The notes: generated by a model not told the origin, from the sequence alone. A stretch of 64,000 bases of DNA from Clarireedia homoeocarpa (GCA_001465935.1 LNKV01000020.1:1-64000); one strand, 5' to 3'; counted from the first letter of the stretch, positions 10,601 to 24,073 are shown. Translations and numbers: made by a program.

Positions 10601-12433
10601 ATGGCAGAGGTCGCGCAGAACCTTAGCTATGCTTCTCCTGTGGCGGATGTTCAATACGCTCAAGTCCTCGAAAATCCCCAAGTCAACAGCTATTTGGCAC
10701 AACTTTCAGAAATCAGTGCATGGCAGATTATTCTCACGGTTCTTGCTATATTAGTAGCATATGACCAGTGTAAGCAAATTCCTATCTATACAGCATAGCT
10801 CAGAGTTCATTATTGACCCAATCGCAGTCAGCTATATCTGGCAGAAAGGTTCAATTGTAGGCCCGGCATGGAAAGCTCCCTTCATCGGCCCGTTCCTACA
10901 GTCTGTGAATCCGAAATTCCACGAATACAAAGAGAAATGGGCAAGCGGAGAACTCAGTTGTGTTTCGGTCTTCCACAAGTGAGCGCATCAAATCATAAAA
11001 ACCCAATGATCATACATTAATGAATCGCAGATTCGTCGTTATCGCCTCTACCCGTGACATGGCCAGAAAAGTATTCAACTCACCGGGTTTCGTGAAACCG
11101 TGTGTCGTCGATTCAGCACACAAATTGTTGGGCGAAACTAATTGGGTCTTCCTTGATGGCAAGGCGCACGTCGATTTCCGAAAAGGTCTCAACGGTCTCT
11201 TCACACGCAAAGCTCTCGACTGCTATCTACCGGGACAAGATGATGTCTACAATGTATATCTTCAGAGATTCGCAAGAATCAGCGCCGAGGCTGGTGGAAA
11301 ACCCGTGCCATTCATGGCTGAATTCAGAGAACTGATGTGCGCCGTTTCTTGCCGCACTTTCGTTGGTTACTACATGTCCGATGAGGCCATCAAGAAGATT
11401 GCCGATGATTACTATAACATTACTGCCGCCTTGGAACTGGTCAACTTCCCCATCATTCTTCCTTTTACCAAGTCTTGGTACGGAAAGAAGGCCGCAGACA
11501 TGGTACTTGATGAATTCTCCAAGTGCGCTGCAAAGAGCAAGGTGCGCATGGCTGCTGGCGGGGAGGTATCTTGCATTATGGATGGATGGGTTAAGTCTCA
11601 GTTGGAGTCAGCTGCTTGGCGCGAACGTGAAGCCAAGGGCCTTTCTATGGAAGGCATTGAAAAGCCAACACCATTGCTCCGCGAATTTACCGATTTCGAA
11701 ATCGCTCAAACTGTCTTTACCTTCTTGTTTGCCTCTCAAGACGCCACTAGCAGTGCGGCAACCTGGTTATTCCAAACTATGGCTCAACGCCCCGACGTTC
11801 TGAACAAAGTTCGCGAAGAAAATCTACGTGTTCGTGGTGGTGACAAGTCCGTTAGACCAGACATGGATATGATGGAAGAAATGAAATACACTCGTGCCGT
11901 GGTCCGTGAGTTACTGAGATACCGTCCCCCAGTCATCATGGTACCATACGTCACCAAGAAGCCGTTCCCTATTACCGACACTTACACCGTCCCTAAAGGT
12001 TTGTGGCCAAACTACCTATTACAGTGAACCATTACTAACCAGCACTTAGGAGCTATGATTGTCCCATCCGTTTACCCTGCCTTGCGCGACCCTGAGGTCT
12101 ATGACAGACCAGATGAATTCGACCCGGAACGTTACTACTCTGGTGATGCCGAAGAAAAGGGGGCTAAGAACTACTTAGTCTTTGGTGTTGGGCCTCACTA
12201 TTGTCTTGGACAAGTTTATGCGCAAATGAACCTTGCTCTTATGATTGGAAAGGCATCGATGGAACTTGACTGGGTACACCATCCGACCCCCAAGTCAGAA
12301 GAGATCAAGGTCTTTGCTACTATCTTCCCTATGGTTAGTACTCCTTCAACCCTTGGGGAAAAAATTCAAAGGGATTCTCACTAACATCTAAAAATAGGAT
12401 GACTGCCCATTAGTTTTCACTAAGAAATCATAA
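10601..12433 (+). CDS. ERG5: C-22 sterol desaturase, cytochrome P450 CYP61
   Basis: Five exons: 10601-10769, 10828-10978, 11031-11998, 12050-12333 and 12398-12433; 535 residues, the usual CYP61 length. An N-terminal membrane helix (about residues 41-55, WQIILTVLAILVAY) anchors it in the ER. P450 signatures are complete: I-helix FASQDATSS, K-helix ELLR (Glu400, Arg403), and the haem loop FGVGPHYCLGQ with axial Cys481. Long stretches such as SVNPKFHEYKEKW, KASMELDW and KSEEIKVFATIFPM are specific to ERG5 rather than CYP51. It introduces the C22-C23 double bond in late ergosterol synthesis. The last intron leaves a coding tail of only 36 nt (DDCPLVFTKKS). Azole resistance targets CYP51, not this protein, although azoles may also bind it (family knowledge). 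Confidence 0.97.
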
Positions 12434-13092
12434 TCCCACCATTTCAATTCATTTCGAGCGGAAAACAAAGCCCATGTTCCAGTGCAGTGTTATAGAAAGA
12501 CGGATTTGATGCAGTAGACCGGGCGTTTTTATTCTTCAGTCTATATATATAGGGAGTCCCAGAAGAGAAGATCCTTCTTTTCTAGGCGTCAAGAGGGAGA
12601 TGGATATCTTAATGAAACTCATGGACGAGGGAAATGAAAGGAAGAAAGTGGATAGACCCAACGCCGCTTGGAATGACTGGATGGATGGAAAAAGAAAAAG
12701 AAACTTGTCTTATTAATCATTGTAATTAGTTGTTAATTAATAGGTGGATGGTGATTGGAAATACGATGGTTGTTGAAACCATCTTTTGATGAATGATAAT
12801 ATGATTTCATCGAGATGTTATGTGTAAGTGAATTTATAAACACGTGGTTTATATTTCATGGTGGAATATGAATTTATGAATCATTGTCTAAATACAACGG
12901 AACGTCCTCATCATCTTTATTTTCTCGTCCTGGATGTTCTGAGGTTGCTGGGAGACTGGAGTGCTTTCATAGTGGGATCCTAGTGCACGAAGGAATTTTC
13001 CGATTACTAATAATCAACGAGTGTCGAAAATGTACTAAAGACGACTTGGTTAGACATTTGCATTCATCCGAATTCATTTGTATAGGTTTGGG
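12434..13092. other. Spacer ERG5 / RRN7
   Basis: 3' UTR of ERG5 and upstream region of RRN7. AT-rich, with no coding signal. Confidence 0.6.
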
Positions 13093-14936
13093 ATGTCTTC
13101 AAATATTGATTATCATCGGTTTAGAAACGGTGAGAGCTGCGTAGAAGAAGGATGCCGTGCCCGAAAATTCTACATTGAAGACGGTAAAAAGTTTTGCCAA
13201 AGAGGTCACGAACAAACGGTTAGTAGAAGTTTCTCTAACCAGTTCGCTTTGCTAACGAGCATCAGGGCTTTACGCAAACCCAACAGGACGAGGATGACTG
13301 GAATACCCAAGGGAAAAAATCTCGGAAGAGGAAAGAGGAGAATGAGCACGTGGAGAAGGTCTTTAGTGGTCAAGATGCCACACAGCTCTACCTACAGTGC
13401 TATCAACTTATTCTCTGGAAGCAAACCCACTGGCTCGTAACAGTGAAAGGTTTTCCATCCGAATTGGAAACGGTGGTGAGAGACCTGTGGGATTTGAGAC
13501 TAAGGGTGCTTCGTGAAGTAGGGGACGAAAGGACGGAGTATGGAACGGAGTTTGGATCAACCACAGAAGGTGAGACAACGGACACTGATGCTACGGGTTG
13601 GAAAAGTTTGGCTTCGAGTATCATGAGCAGGAAGAGGGCCGAGAGAACGAAGAAACTCCTTCCAAAATTGGTCGAGACTTTAGGATTCAATTATCTGGGG
13701 ATTTTGCTATTAAGGTTGCCGATAGGCTTAGGGGATATCATCCAATGGGCAACAAGAGACGAGATGCTCTATACACGAGCAGTGAGGATACATCTTAATT
13801 CGAAGCTTGAGAACTTACTGATCAGCATATAGATCAAAGAAATTCCGAAGGAAATGAAGGCCCGACTGCCGGCTCATTACCACAGTGCATTGGAAATTCA
13901 CACTCCCTTGAATGGCTACAGGATCCACAAATCAGTACTGGAAATGATTACATTTTACAATGTTGGCTTTAAAATGGTCTTTCCTGCCTTGAACCATAGG
14001 TTGCTCTTATATAAATTCATTCGAGACCTTGGCCTTCCAGGTGAGTGTCTGCAGCTGACTCGGCAATTCTATCTAACGCCGCATAGTCGATGTTTACGTA
14101 GGAGTGAAATGCCTCGCGGAGCTCCTTGGATACGATTTCTCGTATCCGATTCACAACAGACGTCTATATGGAACAGCAGGATACCCGGAGTTCCAACTTA
14201 TGAGCCTTGTGGTCATCGCTACAAAGCTTTCGCATCCATTTGATGATGTAGTCAGACGACCAGAAAATTATTCAGACCCTTCGGCAATAAAGATCGATTG
14301 GATGCAATGGAGAGAGATCATGGTCGATCGTGCTGATGATATGTTAAAGCGAGGAGACGAGCTTTGCGTCGTAGATTCGGATGTACTGAATATGACTGAT
14401 AAGCAGATGGATGAATGGATGACTTGGTATCAGAGAACATGGATTGATGACCGAGACCAAAAGAGTATCCGCCACAAACACTCATGTTAGAAATCCACTA
14501 ACTTTGCCAACAGTACCTGAGCAGATACTGGAGCTTTTCCCTCTTGAAACCCAGTCAGAACGAGACTTGTACAAAAGTAAAGTCAGTTCAAGTGAGCGAG
14601 TAAGACAGACTCACCAGACGATGACTGTCCAGAAGCCACCTAGACATTCTGAAGATGTCAATGCTGAGGATGTGGTCCGACCAGGCGAGATGTACCGACG
14701 CTATCGAGGGGCTAAAGAGCTACCTGATGCCGCGAAAGTATTCTATGAGGCTGCAGGTGAGCAATACCTCACTCTATGTTGTCAGCTATCTCTGATCATT
14801 GTTAGCTAGCCATATAGGAATCTCTTTGGAAAGATTGGTCCGGGGGGTTTTTATTACGGAGATCCAATTGGAGAAGTGGATGCTGGAGGAGAGGAGAAAG
14901 CAAATGATACAAGAAATGGGCTTGCTGTCTACATAG
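13093..14936 (+). CDS. RRN7: RNA polymerase I core-factor subunit Rrn7 (TAF1B/TFIIB-like)
   Basis: Six exons: 13093-13218, 13266-13781, 13833-14040, 14087-14464, 14514-14756 and 14806-14936; 533 residues with every junction in frame. The N-terminus is an RRN7-type zinc ribbon, with Cys16, Cys21, Cys35 and His39 as ligands (CVEEGCRARKFY and FCQRGHE), followed by the acidic DEDDWNTQG. Cyclin-fold-like segments follow (LYLQCYQLILWKQTHWLV, then LLLRLPIGLGDIIQWA and IPKEMKARLP), and a late region with MYRRYRGAKELP. Rrn7 is the TFIIB-related part of the core factor that positions Pol I on the rDNA promoter in the nucleolus. The start is the first ATG before the zinc ribbon, and only four residues precede the conserved part closely enough to fit the family. 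Confidence 0.92.
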
Positions 14937-15349
14937 GGTTGATATACTGGCTGCTGGTTGTTTCTTGCACATTTGGGCTTACTTGCGGCGTTTTGGTTGT
15001 TGCAATGGGTAGGGTTATTGTTTTAGGGCAAGAACACGACTTGAGAATGTGGCGTTCATTCTGTACATACCCGCATCGTCAACTGCATGTCCACAATCCA
15101 CGTTTTGCAAAAGGGCATGATGAGAAACGTATAGGCCGCACGGCACATTAATCTCCATAATATTCTAATCGACATCTGCTGTTTCATCGTGAATAAGTGA
15201 AGCTCGAAATTTGTGTGGACTAGATGACGGTGCGCACGTGACCGAACTAAGAAATTTAGCGATGCCCTTTGAGTCTTGCCGCACAGCAGGCTCAAGATCA
15301 AATTTCATAGATTTCACGACAACAACGACCACGAGGAACTCCAGCAACC
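14937..15349. promoter_or_regulatory. Upstream region of ubiquitin-L40
   Basis: 413 bp containing the RRN7 3' end and the promoter and leader of the ubiquitin-L40 gene. A CACGTG core lies at about 15235-15240, and CA/AC-rich leader sequence (CACGACAACAACGACCACGAG) runs up to the start codon. No gene is seen. Confidence 0.55.
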
Positions 15350-16085
<736 letters not shown>

Positions 16086-16643
16086 ATGTTTCGCTCTGGC
16101 GTTTGGGTTCTCAGGAAGGAGATTATGGGGGGAAGATTGTTACGAGGATGGGTCGATGGATGGTCCTTTATCTGCGTGGCTGGCTTTAGCAAGAGGCAAA
16201 GATAGACAATGAGACAAACATCAAGCACATGCATTGGTCTGAGTGATTATTATCTACATGTATACACAATTGCTCACAACTTAATGGCAAGACTTTAGTC
16301 ATGGAATTCAACGCTGTCCTCGACATATACCAATTTCCTGAGTGCCGGAAAAGCATGCGTGTGATTGTATTCAATCTTAAGGACTTAGTATGGCACATAC
16401 TACACAAATGAAAGGCAGAGAAATAGATATTAATACCGTCTTGAGTGGATGTTCACTCCATTGTAAAAAGTTGCCGATGTAAATATCGATTTACAGTAAT
16501 CTTACAGGGATTGCCAAACCTGCGTCCCTAGCGTTATTTCACTGTCCTAATTCGCAAGCTGTCCCAAGCTAGAACCATCGATTGCGACAAACTCCAACAC
16601 ATCTATCCACAACATTTGGATTATTTTGATCGCAAACCACACA
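16086..16643. other. Spacer ubiquitin-L40 / YIP1-family gene
   Basis: 558 bp of 3' UTR and promoter sequence. No gene is supported on either strand. Confidence 0.6.
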
Positions 16644-17775
16644 ATGTCAGGAGCCGGATATGATGTAGTTGTCGATGTTGATGTTGAAGAGGAAGTATGC
16701 AAACCGTTCTGTTTCTGTGTCTCCCCATCCAACGCGCAAAGTGTGCTAACACCTTTACTCCCAGGGCGACCTAGGCCATACCGACCTGCAAGAAGATCTC
16801 TCTTTCCATAACTCCGACTTCAGCACGCATCCCTCCACTTCATCCCGCAAGCCACACTCTCCTGGTCTCCCAGCTCCAGCTACCTCCTCCCCATCGACTT
16901 CTAAACGCTACCTTTGGTCATTACACTTCTATTCTCAATTCTTCGATGTCGATACTTCGTCTGTGCTTGCCCGGTGTTGGGCGGCGCTTTATCCTAGAGC
17001 AAATTTTCTTGATGTGCTAGAGGGAAACCCGGATTTGTATGGTCCTTTCTGGATCGCGACTACGGTTATCTTTATCTTGTTCATGGGAGGCACCGTGAGC
17101 TTATACTTGGCCGAGAGAGGGGACGGGAATTTTGCATATGATTTTGGGCTGCTGAGTGGTGCGTTCACCTTTCTTTATTTCTAATCTAAGAGAAGACATT
17201 CTAAGCAGTCGCAATGCATCGGATTCATGGTATCTTAAGCTTTGAGCTCCAACCCCAAGGTCGGCAGCACGGAGAGCATAAATACTGCAAGGATTGGCAC
17301 GATGGAGCAGCTACAAAATAGACGCTCAAGGCTAACACATCATCGTGCAACAGGTGCGGCAGGCTTGATCTATGGCTACACATTCATAATCCCCATCCTT
17401 TTGTTCTTAGCTCTCAAATACTTTGGTAGTGAATCTGCCAACCTTCTTGAGTGCTGTGCCCTTTACGGATATTCAAATCTTGTCTGGATTCCCGTCGCAC
17501 TCGTCTCTTGGTCTGGCATTACAATCATGAACTGGGTTTTCGTTGGGGTGGGTTTTGGACTTAGTGTTGCCTTCTTACTCAGAAATCTGTATCCAGTATT
17601 GAGTGCAACGGACAAGCAAACTAGCAAGATGCTTTTAATCATGGTGGTATGCTTGCATGCAGGGTTGGCAATCGCCATTAAGGTGCTCTTCTTTGCACAT
17701 GGAAGCCCAGTAGCTAAGAAGCCAGCAGAGAGCGATCCTGCGAAAGGGGCGGATCCTGCTATGTTTCTATTCTAG
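16644..17775 (+). CDS. YIP1-family Golgi membrane protein (YIPF1/2-like)
   Basis: Exons 16644-16694, 16765-17158 and 17354-17775; 288 residues. The N-terminal about 100 residues are hydrophilic and Ser/Pro-rich, with DLGHTDLQEDLSF. Five hydrophobic helices follow, from about residue 111: PFWIATTVIFILFMGG; GLIYGYTFIIPILLF; NLVWIPVALVSW; NWVFVGVGFGLSVAFLL; and LLIMVVCLHAGLAIAI. The motifs YDFGLLSGAAGLIYGY and ALYGYSNLVWIPVA are characteristic of the Yip1 domain. Family members bind Rab GTPases and act in ER-Golgi and intra-Golgi membranes. The second intron is long for this window (195 nt); its last third stays open in frame, so a retained-intron form is possible. Confidence 0.9.
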
Positions 17776-18914
17776 GTCACGAATATGACGTCGAATGAAG
17801 GAGGGGTGTGTCGGCCTTGTGAAGGGTGTCGACAGTTGATTCTGAAAGGGAAATTGCCTTGGAACTTTCAACCAAATATATACGTTGATACACAATTTAT
17901 CATGTCCTAGATTACCTAAACCCGTCCCTCATTTTTTCATCCCGTGCTATTCGTTCAGCGCTTCGGCTGTAGCTTACAGGGGGCGACTCATACAAAGCAA
18001 AGTTATATGTGAACAAGATCAGTGAACGGATATGATTACGCGCTATAGGAGAGGCTCTCTTTATCAAGAGATCCTCCCAAGGCCAAACAATATCAAGCTT
18101 CTTCAAATCTAACATGCTGAAAGCGACCAAAAGGACTTCATGATGGTAAATCCCAACCTTTTATGCCCGCCGAAAGTATGCAGTCGATATCATGAGCATG
18201 TGCTTTAAGCGTAACGCGGAAGACTGTCTCTGACGAGGCTAGATACTGCGGTGTGTAATCAATCATCACCATCACGCCAGGCGAGTACATTCGGCAAGAC
18301 GGATGGGAACCCCAATGATTACCATTAGCTCGCATCTCAATCCTATTATTATCCTGTCATCTAAACATATATCATCATAGCATATCACATCTTGGCTGCT
18401 CACCATTCCCTTCCTATTGCATTCCAGTTCTCCTATTTCATCTGTTCCATATTGTCCACCTTTCACAGTCCCTTTGGGAGACATTTGTTTGTCACGGGAT
18501 GCAAGGTTCATCTGTTTCACGTCTACAATCAGACTGCTTATCAATGGCTGCCATGCAGTGAAGAGCTTCACGATATTTGAGGAAAATATCACCGAGAAGC
18601 AGGATCTGAATGAGCACAACTGTTTTGCTTAGACACGTACTTTAGTGATCTAACCCCAAATTTTCCTCTTGACTACGTTGGTCAAGAGTCATCATATACT
18701 ATCAAGGGTAGTTTTGATATAGGGAAAAGCTGGAAAGACAACTAGGACGGCCGAAGCCTCCAGATGAAAATTTGCTATGCATGAAGACCGCATGGAAGCG
18801 TGTACTTGAATGCCGTTCAATTCTTCCAGATATGAAGAAGCGTGCCCAAACAGAAACCACGCATACAACAAGCCACACCTTTATGAGATCCACGATCGAA
18901 CGGAGCTCCCAATC
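17776..18914. other. Convergent spacer YIP1-family / eIF5A
   Basis: About 1.1 kb tail-to-tail. Contains 3' UTRs; the remaining open frames on both strands are short, lack known motifs and are rejected. Nothing else is seen. Confidence 0.6.
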
Positions 18915-19692
18915 TTAACCAGCTTTCTCCTTCAACTCCATAGCTTTCTCCTCACCCATGGCGGTAAGGACTGTGACATCTTCCGAGGCATCAGCATATG
19001 TTACGAAAGACTAAAGGGCATTAGTCCTAAACTTACAAACATCCATATCCTTTTCTGGCGCAGACTCGAGAAGTTCTCTGGCCCTGTTCTCAAACTCATC
19101 ATCAGGCGCCTTTACATCAGCCTTGGTCGAGTTATCATCATCCAACAATTCTAGGAAACCATCCTCGGTGATATCTTGCTGCAGATAAATGTCAGCAAAT
19201 CCATCATACATGTCCATTTACATCTGTCTGGTCTTCTTACCAACATGTATTCCTTACGTTGGACGTTAGGGACATCCATGTTGTGGGTAGATGGGCAGAG
19301 ATCTTCGAGCTTCTTTCCGGTGAAAATATCGATAGCGACCAAATGGACCTTTGCGTGACCGTGCTTTCCTGTCTTGGAGGTAGACATGTCGACGATCTTG
19401 CAGGGGCGGTTCTTAATGCAAACGAATCCGTTTTTTCTCAAGGCAGAACATTGCATAGGATAGGTGGCGGATGCACCAGCATCGGCGCTCTCGAAAGTGT
19501 GCTCATGCTAAGAGTGCGAAAGACAATTTGTTAGCCATGTATCTTCCCGAGTTTGTTGTTGATGATTTGGTTTTGGAGTAGGTGCACAAGTGATGGCGGG
19601 GTGTGTGTGGGGTGAGGGGATGTTGGCAGAACAATATTACAAAATTTGTATCTTACCTGAGCATCATCAACAACGGGGGCTTCTGCAGACAT
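18915..19692 (-). CDS. Translation factor eIF5A (hypusine-containing)
   Basis: Exons read downward: 19692-19657, 19507-19241, 19178-19037 and 18979-18915; 169 residues. The N-terminus MSAEAPVVDDAQ is followed by the KOW-like domain with STSKTGKHGHAK; Lys60 in this loop is the residue converted to hypusine by deoxyhypusine synthase and hydroxylase. The OB-fold half carries ITEDGFLELL and VKAPDDEF and ends with VTVLTAMGEEKAMELKEKAG. eIF5A relieves ribosome stalling at proline runs and helps termination. The last junction was set by frame: the GTAAGT donor joined to the acceptor GGAAG restores YVTVLTAMGEE. The first coding exon is only 12 codons. Confidence 0.95.
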
Positions 19693-20112
19693 TTTGAGGT
19701 AAGGACGGGGTTGAGATGAACTGGGTGAATTCGAGTATGAGCGATGAACGGGGAGGCTTAGGTTCAACGAGATGAAAAGTTCGAATGTGAGAAAGAAAGA
19801 GAAGCTAGAGGGTGTGGGAAAAAGGCAGCCTTAGCGAATATTTATTACCTTAGTGTAAGAATTTTCTATCAAGGGCAGTATTGAACCAATGAAACCGCTT
19901 GGAATGGAGCATTTATCTATTTCTAGCCATATCTAGGTAATTACCACGATTACCAAAAGATTTTGGACTCTCTTTAGCCAAAGTGGCGATGAAACCCAAC
20001 TCGATAGCGATATATACCTGATTTCTCAGGTAAAACAGCTTCCGAAGCTGGGATCCGACTTACCTCTGGTAGCTAACCACCGGGGAGAAATAAGTAATGA
20101 TTCCAAAGCACA
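19693..20112. promoter_or_regulatory. Divergent promoter region eIF5A / VPS52
   Basis: The 420 bp between opposing start codons holds both promoters. AT-rich, with no specific element claimed. Confidence 0.6.
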
Positions 20113-22231
20113 ATGTGGTCGCTAGATCGATTATCCGGCCATACGACTCCCTCGGCCTCTCCGCCTCCTCCACTGAATAGAAACATATCACGACGCCCCA
20201 ATCATCTTGCTCCATCCCAAGCTGGAAGCCGACCAGCATTCAATCCAAGATCGTCTTCCTTATCCCTACTCTCTAATGATTCAACTACGTCCCTGTTATC
20301 ATCCTCACGAAAACCAAATGGGTCGAACCTCAAACAGTCAGCTATACCTGCAGATGCGCCAGATCCATTGAAGGTCTTAGGGAGACTATTGGGTGATGGA
20401 CAAGCGGTTCAATCACCATCTGCGCAAGGACAAAGGCAAACAACCAGTGCTGCTACGGCGGTAGTCATAGAAGAGGACGAAGCCGAGATAGATTTCGGTG
20501 GATTGAGCCTCCAGGATATTCTAGCTGCGGAACCTTTGGAGGTTGAGGATGAGCATGTATATAAAACACAAACTATTGATGAATGTATGTACAATCCTCT
20601 GCGCTTCAATTGCACAATCACTGATCCTGCGAGTCAGATGAACATGATAAGAACAAATTCGAAGATCTTCACCGATCAATTCGTGCTTGCGACGACGTCT
20701 TGAATTCTGTGGAGATCAATCTTACGAGTTTCCAAAATGACCTAGCTACGGTATCGGCAGAGATAGAAACACTGCAAGCACGCTCTACAGCATTAAGCAT
20801 ACGATTGGAGAATAGAAAAACCGTCGAAGCCGGACTTGGTCCCATAGTTGAGGAAATCAGTGTGTCTCCGGCCGTTGTTAGGAAAATAGTGGACGGCCCT
20901 ATCGACGAAGGATGGGTTCGAGCTTTGGCAGAGGTTGAGAAGCGTTCCAAGGCTATGGATGCGAGATCAAAAGAGCAGAGAAGTATTCTTGGGGTCAATG
21001 ATTTGAGACCTCTGCTGGAGAATCTGATATCCAAGGTAGCTTGTTCTCTGCCGCTCCTGCCTTGCAATCTTTAACAAGCATACAGGCACTGGAACGAATT
21101 CGAGATTTCCTTGTCGCTCAAGTGAAAGCTTTGCGGTCGCCCAATATAAACGCTCAGATTATACAGCAGCAGCACTTTCTGCGCTATAAGGACTTATACG
21201 CATTCTTGCATAGACATCATCCAAAGCTGGCAGAAGAGCTTGGTCAAGCATATATGAACACCATGCGATGGTATTTTCTCAGTCAATTCACACGCTATGG
21301 AAAGGCACTTGAGAAAGTCAGACTGCATGTCCTTGACAAACATGATGTTCTTGGGCAAGATGATGGGTCTCGAAAGGTGACCCTCCTATCATCGAACCCA
21401 AGAGCAACCGGTCCACAACACGATGCCTTCAACCTTGGACGCCGCATAGACCTCCTAAAAACGTCCAGTCAGACTGCTTTACCCTCTTTTCTTGCCGAAG
21501 AAGACAAACAAGTCCACTATCTCGAATTTCCTTTCCGCAACTTCAACCTCGCTCTCATTGACAATGCGTCCGCCGAATATTCCTTCTTGACATCCTTTTT
21601 TGCTCCCTCGCTTACATATGCTACCATTTCCCGACACTTCAACTACATTTTCGAACCAACCTTCGCTCTCGGCCAATCAATCACCAAGTCCCTGATTCAA
21701 GACACTTATGACTGCCTTGGCATCCTCATATGCGTCCGCCTCAATCAACATTTCGCCTTTTCCCTCCAGCGCCGCAAGATCCCTGCCGTAGACAGCTACA
21801 TCAACGCCACCACTATGCTCCTCTGGCCACGTTTCCAGGTCATCATGGACACACACTGCGAGTCCGTCCGCACGCTCACAAGCTCTCTTCCGACCCGTAA
21901 ACCCTCCGCAAGCGAACAAGCCAAGCAAACCGCAGCGCCGCATTTCATGACTCAACGATTCGGGCAATTTCTCCAGGGTATCCTAGCTCTTAGCACGGAA
22001 GCTGGAGACGATGAACCGGTTTCGACGAGTTTGACGAGGCTGCGAAATGAAGTGGAAGCGTTCTTGACGAAGTGTAGTAAGGTGATTGTGGATCAGCGGA
22101 AGAGGGAAAGGTTCTTGTTTAATAATTATAGTTTGATTCTGACGATTGTGGGTGATCTGGAGGGGAAGTTGGCGGGCGAACAGAGGGCGTATTTTGAAGA
22201 GCTGAAAGCGGCTTTTGGGGAAAGTGGGTGA
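20113..22231 (+). CDS. VPS52: GARP complex subunit Vps52 (Sac2 family)
   Basis: Exons 20113-20584, 20638-21035 and 21086-22231; 671 residues. The first 120 residues are Ser/Pro-rich and probably disordered. Then comes the conserved core: FGGLSLQDILA, KFEDLHRSIRACDDVL, a coiled coil (SAEIETLQARSTALSIRLENRK), SPAVVRKIVDGPIDE, RSPNINAQIIQQQ and YKDLYAFLHRHHPKLAEELG. With Vps51, 53 and 54, it tethers endosome-derived vesicles to the trans-Golgi network. All junctions are in frame, and the first splice gives IDEYEHDKNKFEDL, matching the family. The second intron is 50 nt with TTAAC near its end. Confidence 0.95.
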
Positions 22232-22695
22232 ATAGAGACAGTCTGAAATTCCATGTTCGGACAAAGTTGAAGGCTTGGGATAATTTAAATGGGCATACGT
22301 TGTAACCTTTGAGGGTAGCTATATTTTGAGTAGGCTACTACTGCTGGAAAAGTTCAAATAGACATATACTTAATCTATGCCTGGTTAAGATACTGGAATT
22401 TATACATGCTTGACTGTTGCTATGGGTACTATGCTGTCTAGTGCAAGCTGTACATTGAGGGTAGTCTAAGGCATCCATATATAGGCAGGACTAGGACTCC
22501 TATAGCCAGAATAGTGTGATACTATACCATAGAAATTGATCTCTCCTGTGATCCTTCAATCCTCCGATTCCAGAGCCGTGTGCGGTCTAAGTGCACCCCC
22601 ATCAATGTTCCGTAGATTCGTGAAGCGCCCAGTAAGATCCCTATCAAGACTTGCCCATCTATAGAGAAAAAGACTCAAACCCATACTCCGCAAAA
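22232..22695. other. Convergent spacer VPS52 / TBC protein
   Basis: 464 bp holding two 3' ends. No gene is seen. Confidence 0.6.
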
Positions 22696-24073
22696 TCAAT
22701 AATTTTTCCCGTTCCCCTCCGAACTCCAGTATCTCCAGAACGCATGCCCAAACCTCAATATCCTGGGTACATAACCCTGTCTATTCAACACAAATGATAT
22801 GAGGCCCACCAGCACCGCAAATCCCACAGCCTTTGCAGGCCTCCTGTATTTCCACAGCATTTTGAGCACTTCTTCACGCTTCGCAGCCCACTGTAATTCC
22901 TTGACCTGCTGTGCGAAAAATCGTTCTCCATCTTCTAGTGTCTGGTTCGCGACTTGCTCGGACCAGCGCGCAGTTTTCAGCACGCTGGATGCGGATATGG
23001 ATTTCCAAGAAGGAAGACTCTCAGGCGGATGATCCTCGAATAACTGGACTGTTTTCGAGATGATGGATTCGAGATCGAGTGGCTGGGGAAGCTTGGATAG
23101 GATAGAATGCAGCATTTCTGGTTCGTCGGCGGGTGTTTCGAAGAGCTCGACCGAGCGTTGAAGAACGATTTGCGCAAACATGTAGACGGAGAAGACGGTT
23201 TCGCGCGCGAGTAGTACGTCGAAGAGTCGGGCGATTTGGCCGTATTCTTGGATATCGTGCGCGTACATTGTGAGGGTGCCGGAGAGGGCGAAGAACGGCT
23301 GGGTTTGGGAAAGGTGAGTGCAGAGGCGGGGGTTGACGGTGTTGATTATGGAGGGGATGAGACGGAGTTGTGCGAGCGCGGGGGAGAGGTTCGGTAGCAT
23401 GAAGTCGCGGATTCGGAGGGCGGAGAGACGTGCGACAGAGGGTGTGCGGTCTTGGGGTGAGAGCACGAGGAGGAGAACTTGGCAGATGTCGTGGTAGCCT
23501 TGGAAGTAGCAGAGGTAGGGGTTGCAACGGAGGACTTCAATTATGAGATCTGAAAGCTCTTCTTTCCTGGCAGCAATTTCTTGGGATGTCTGGTCTGCGG
23601 AGAGGGGTTACATTAGCTTCTAGAGATCTGCGCATTGTCGTAGTGCTGTGGACATACTACGTGGGTAATAAATGAATGAACGATTAACATCCAGAGCTAC
23701 CTGGTCTTCGTCACCATGCGTTGGAAGCTCCCTCCAGCTTGCTTTGCTTCCCTTCGTCTCGTCATCGCCGTTTGAGCAGCCAAGTAAGATAGGCCCTGGT
23801 TATTTGCTGTTAGTCTCGTTGTATGTAGCGTTGTGACAAGAATTGAAAACACCAACATGCTAAGCGTCTAACCTCGTCCGAAATCAGGCCGCCTTCAGAA
23901 GTTGCATAGTTTCTTATCGCTTCAAGATCTCGCCATTTGCAAGCCTCCAAAATCCTGTCTATCTTCTCGGTCCGTTCCCTTTGTTCAGCTGTGGGACCTG
24001 GGGATGAGGTCCGTGAGGGGCCTGCGTCTGTCGAGAATGTCTCTCCTCCGAATGGTTTTTCGTCATACTCCAT
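22696..24073 (-). CDS. TBC-domain Rab GTPase-activating protein (Gyp8/TBC1D20-like), C-terminal anchor
   Basis: Exons downward: 24073-23857, 23795-23658 and 23594-22696; 417 residues. The N-terminus has WRDLEAIRNYATSEGGLISDEVRRLAWPILLG, the usual opening of TBC domains. The arginine finger is in ALDVNR (Arg111) and the glutamine finger in YFQGYHD (Gln150), so the GAP site is complete. The rest matches the TBC1D20 group: ARLSALRIRDFMLPNL, FFALSGTLTMYAHDI, YMFAQIVLQRS. A hydrophobic helix near the C-terminus (VGFAVLVGLISFVL) would anchor it in ER or Golgi membrane, as in TBC1D20 and Gyp8. It probably inactivates a Rab1/Ypt1-type GTPase (family knowledge). The first donor is weak (GTTGGT), but the splice restores the invariant Trp of AWPILLG. 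Confidence 0.92.

Noticed and set aside
13598..13798. Alternative frame inside RRN7
   Set aside because: Overlaps exon 2, which continues in the conserved Rrn7 frame (LLLRLPIGLGDIIQWA) and splices to IPKEMK. The alternative has no support.
18272..18619. 115-codon minus-strand frame between YIP1-family and eIF5A genes
   Set aside because: No motif, competing frames on the other strand, and no splice-linked continuation.
23021..23527. Arg/Pro-rich 168-codon frame overlapping the TBC gene
   Set aside because: Out of frame with the TBC domain, which carries both catalytic fingers. Composition is a GC-codon shadow.
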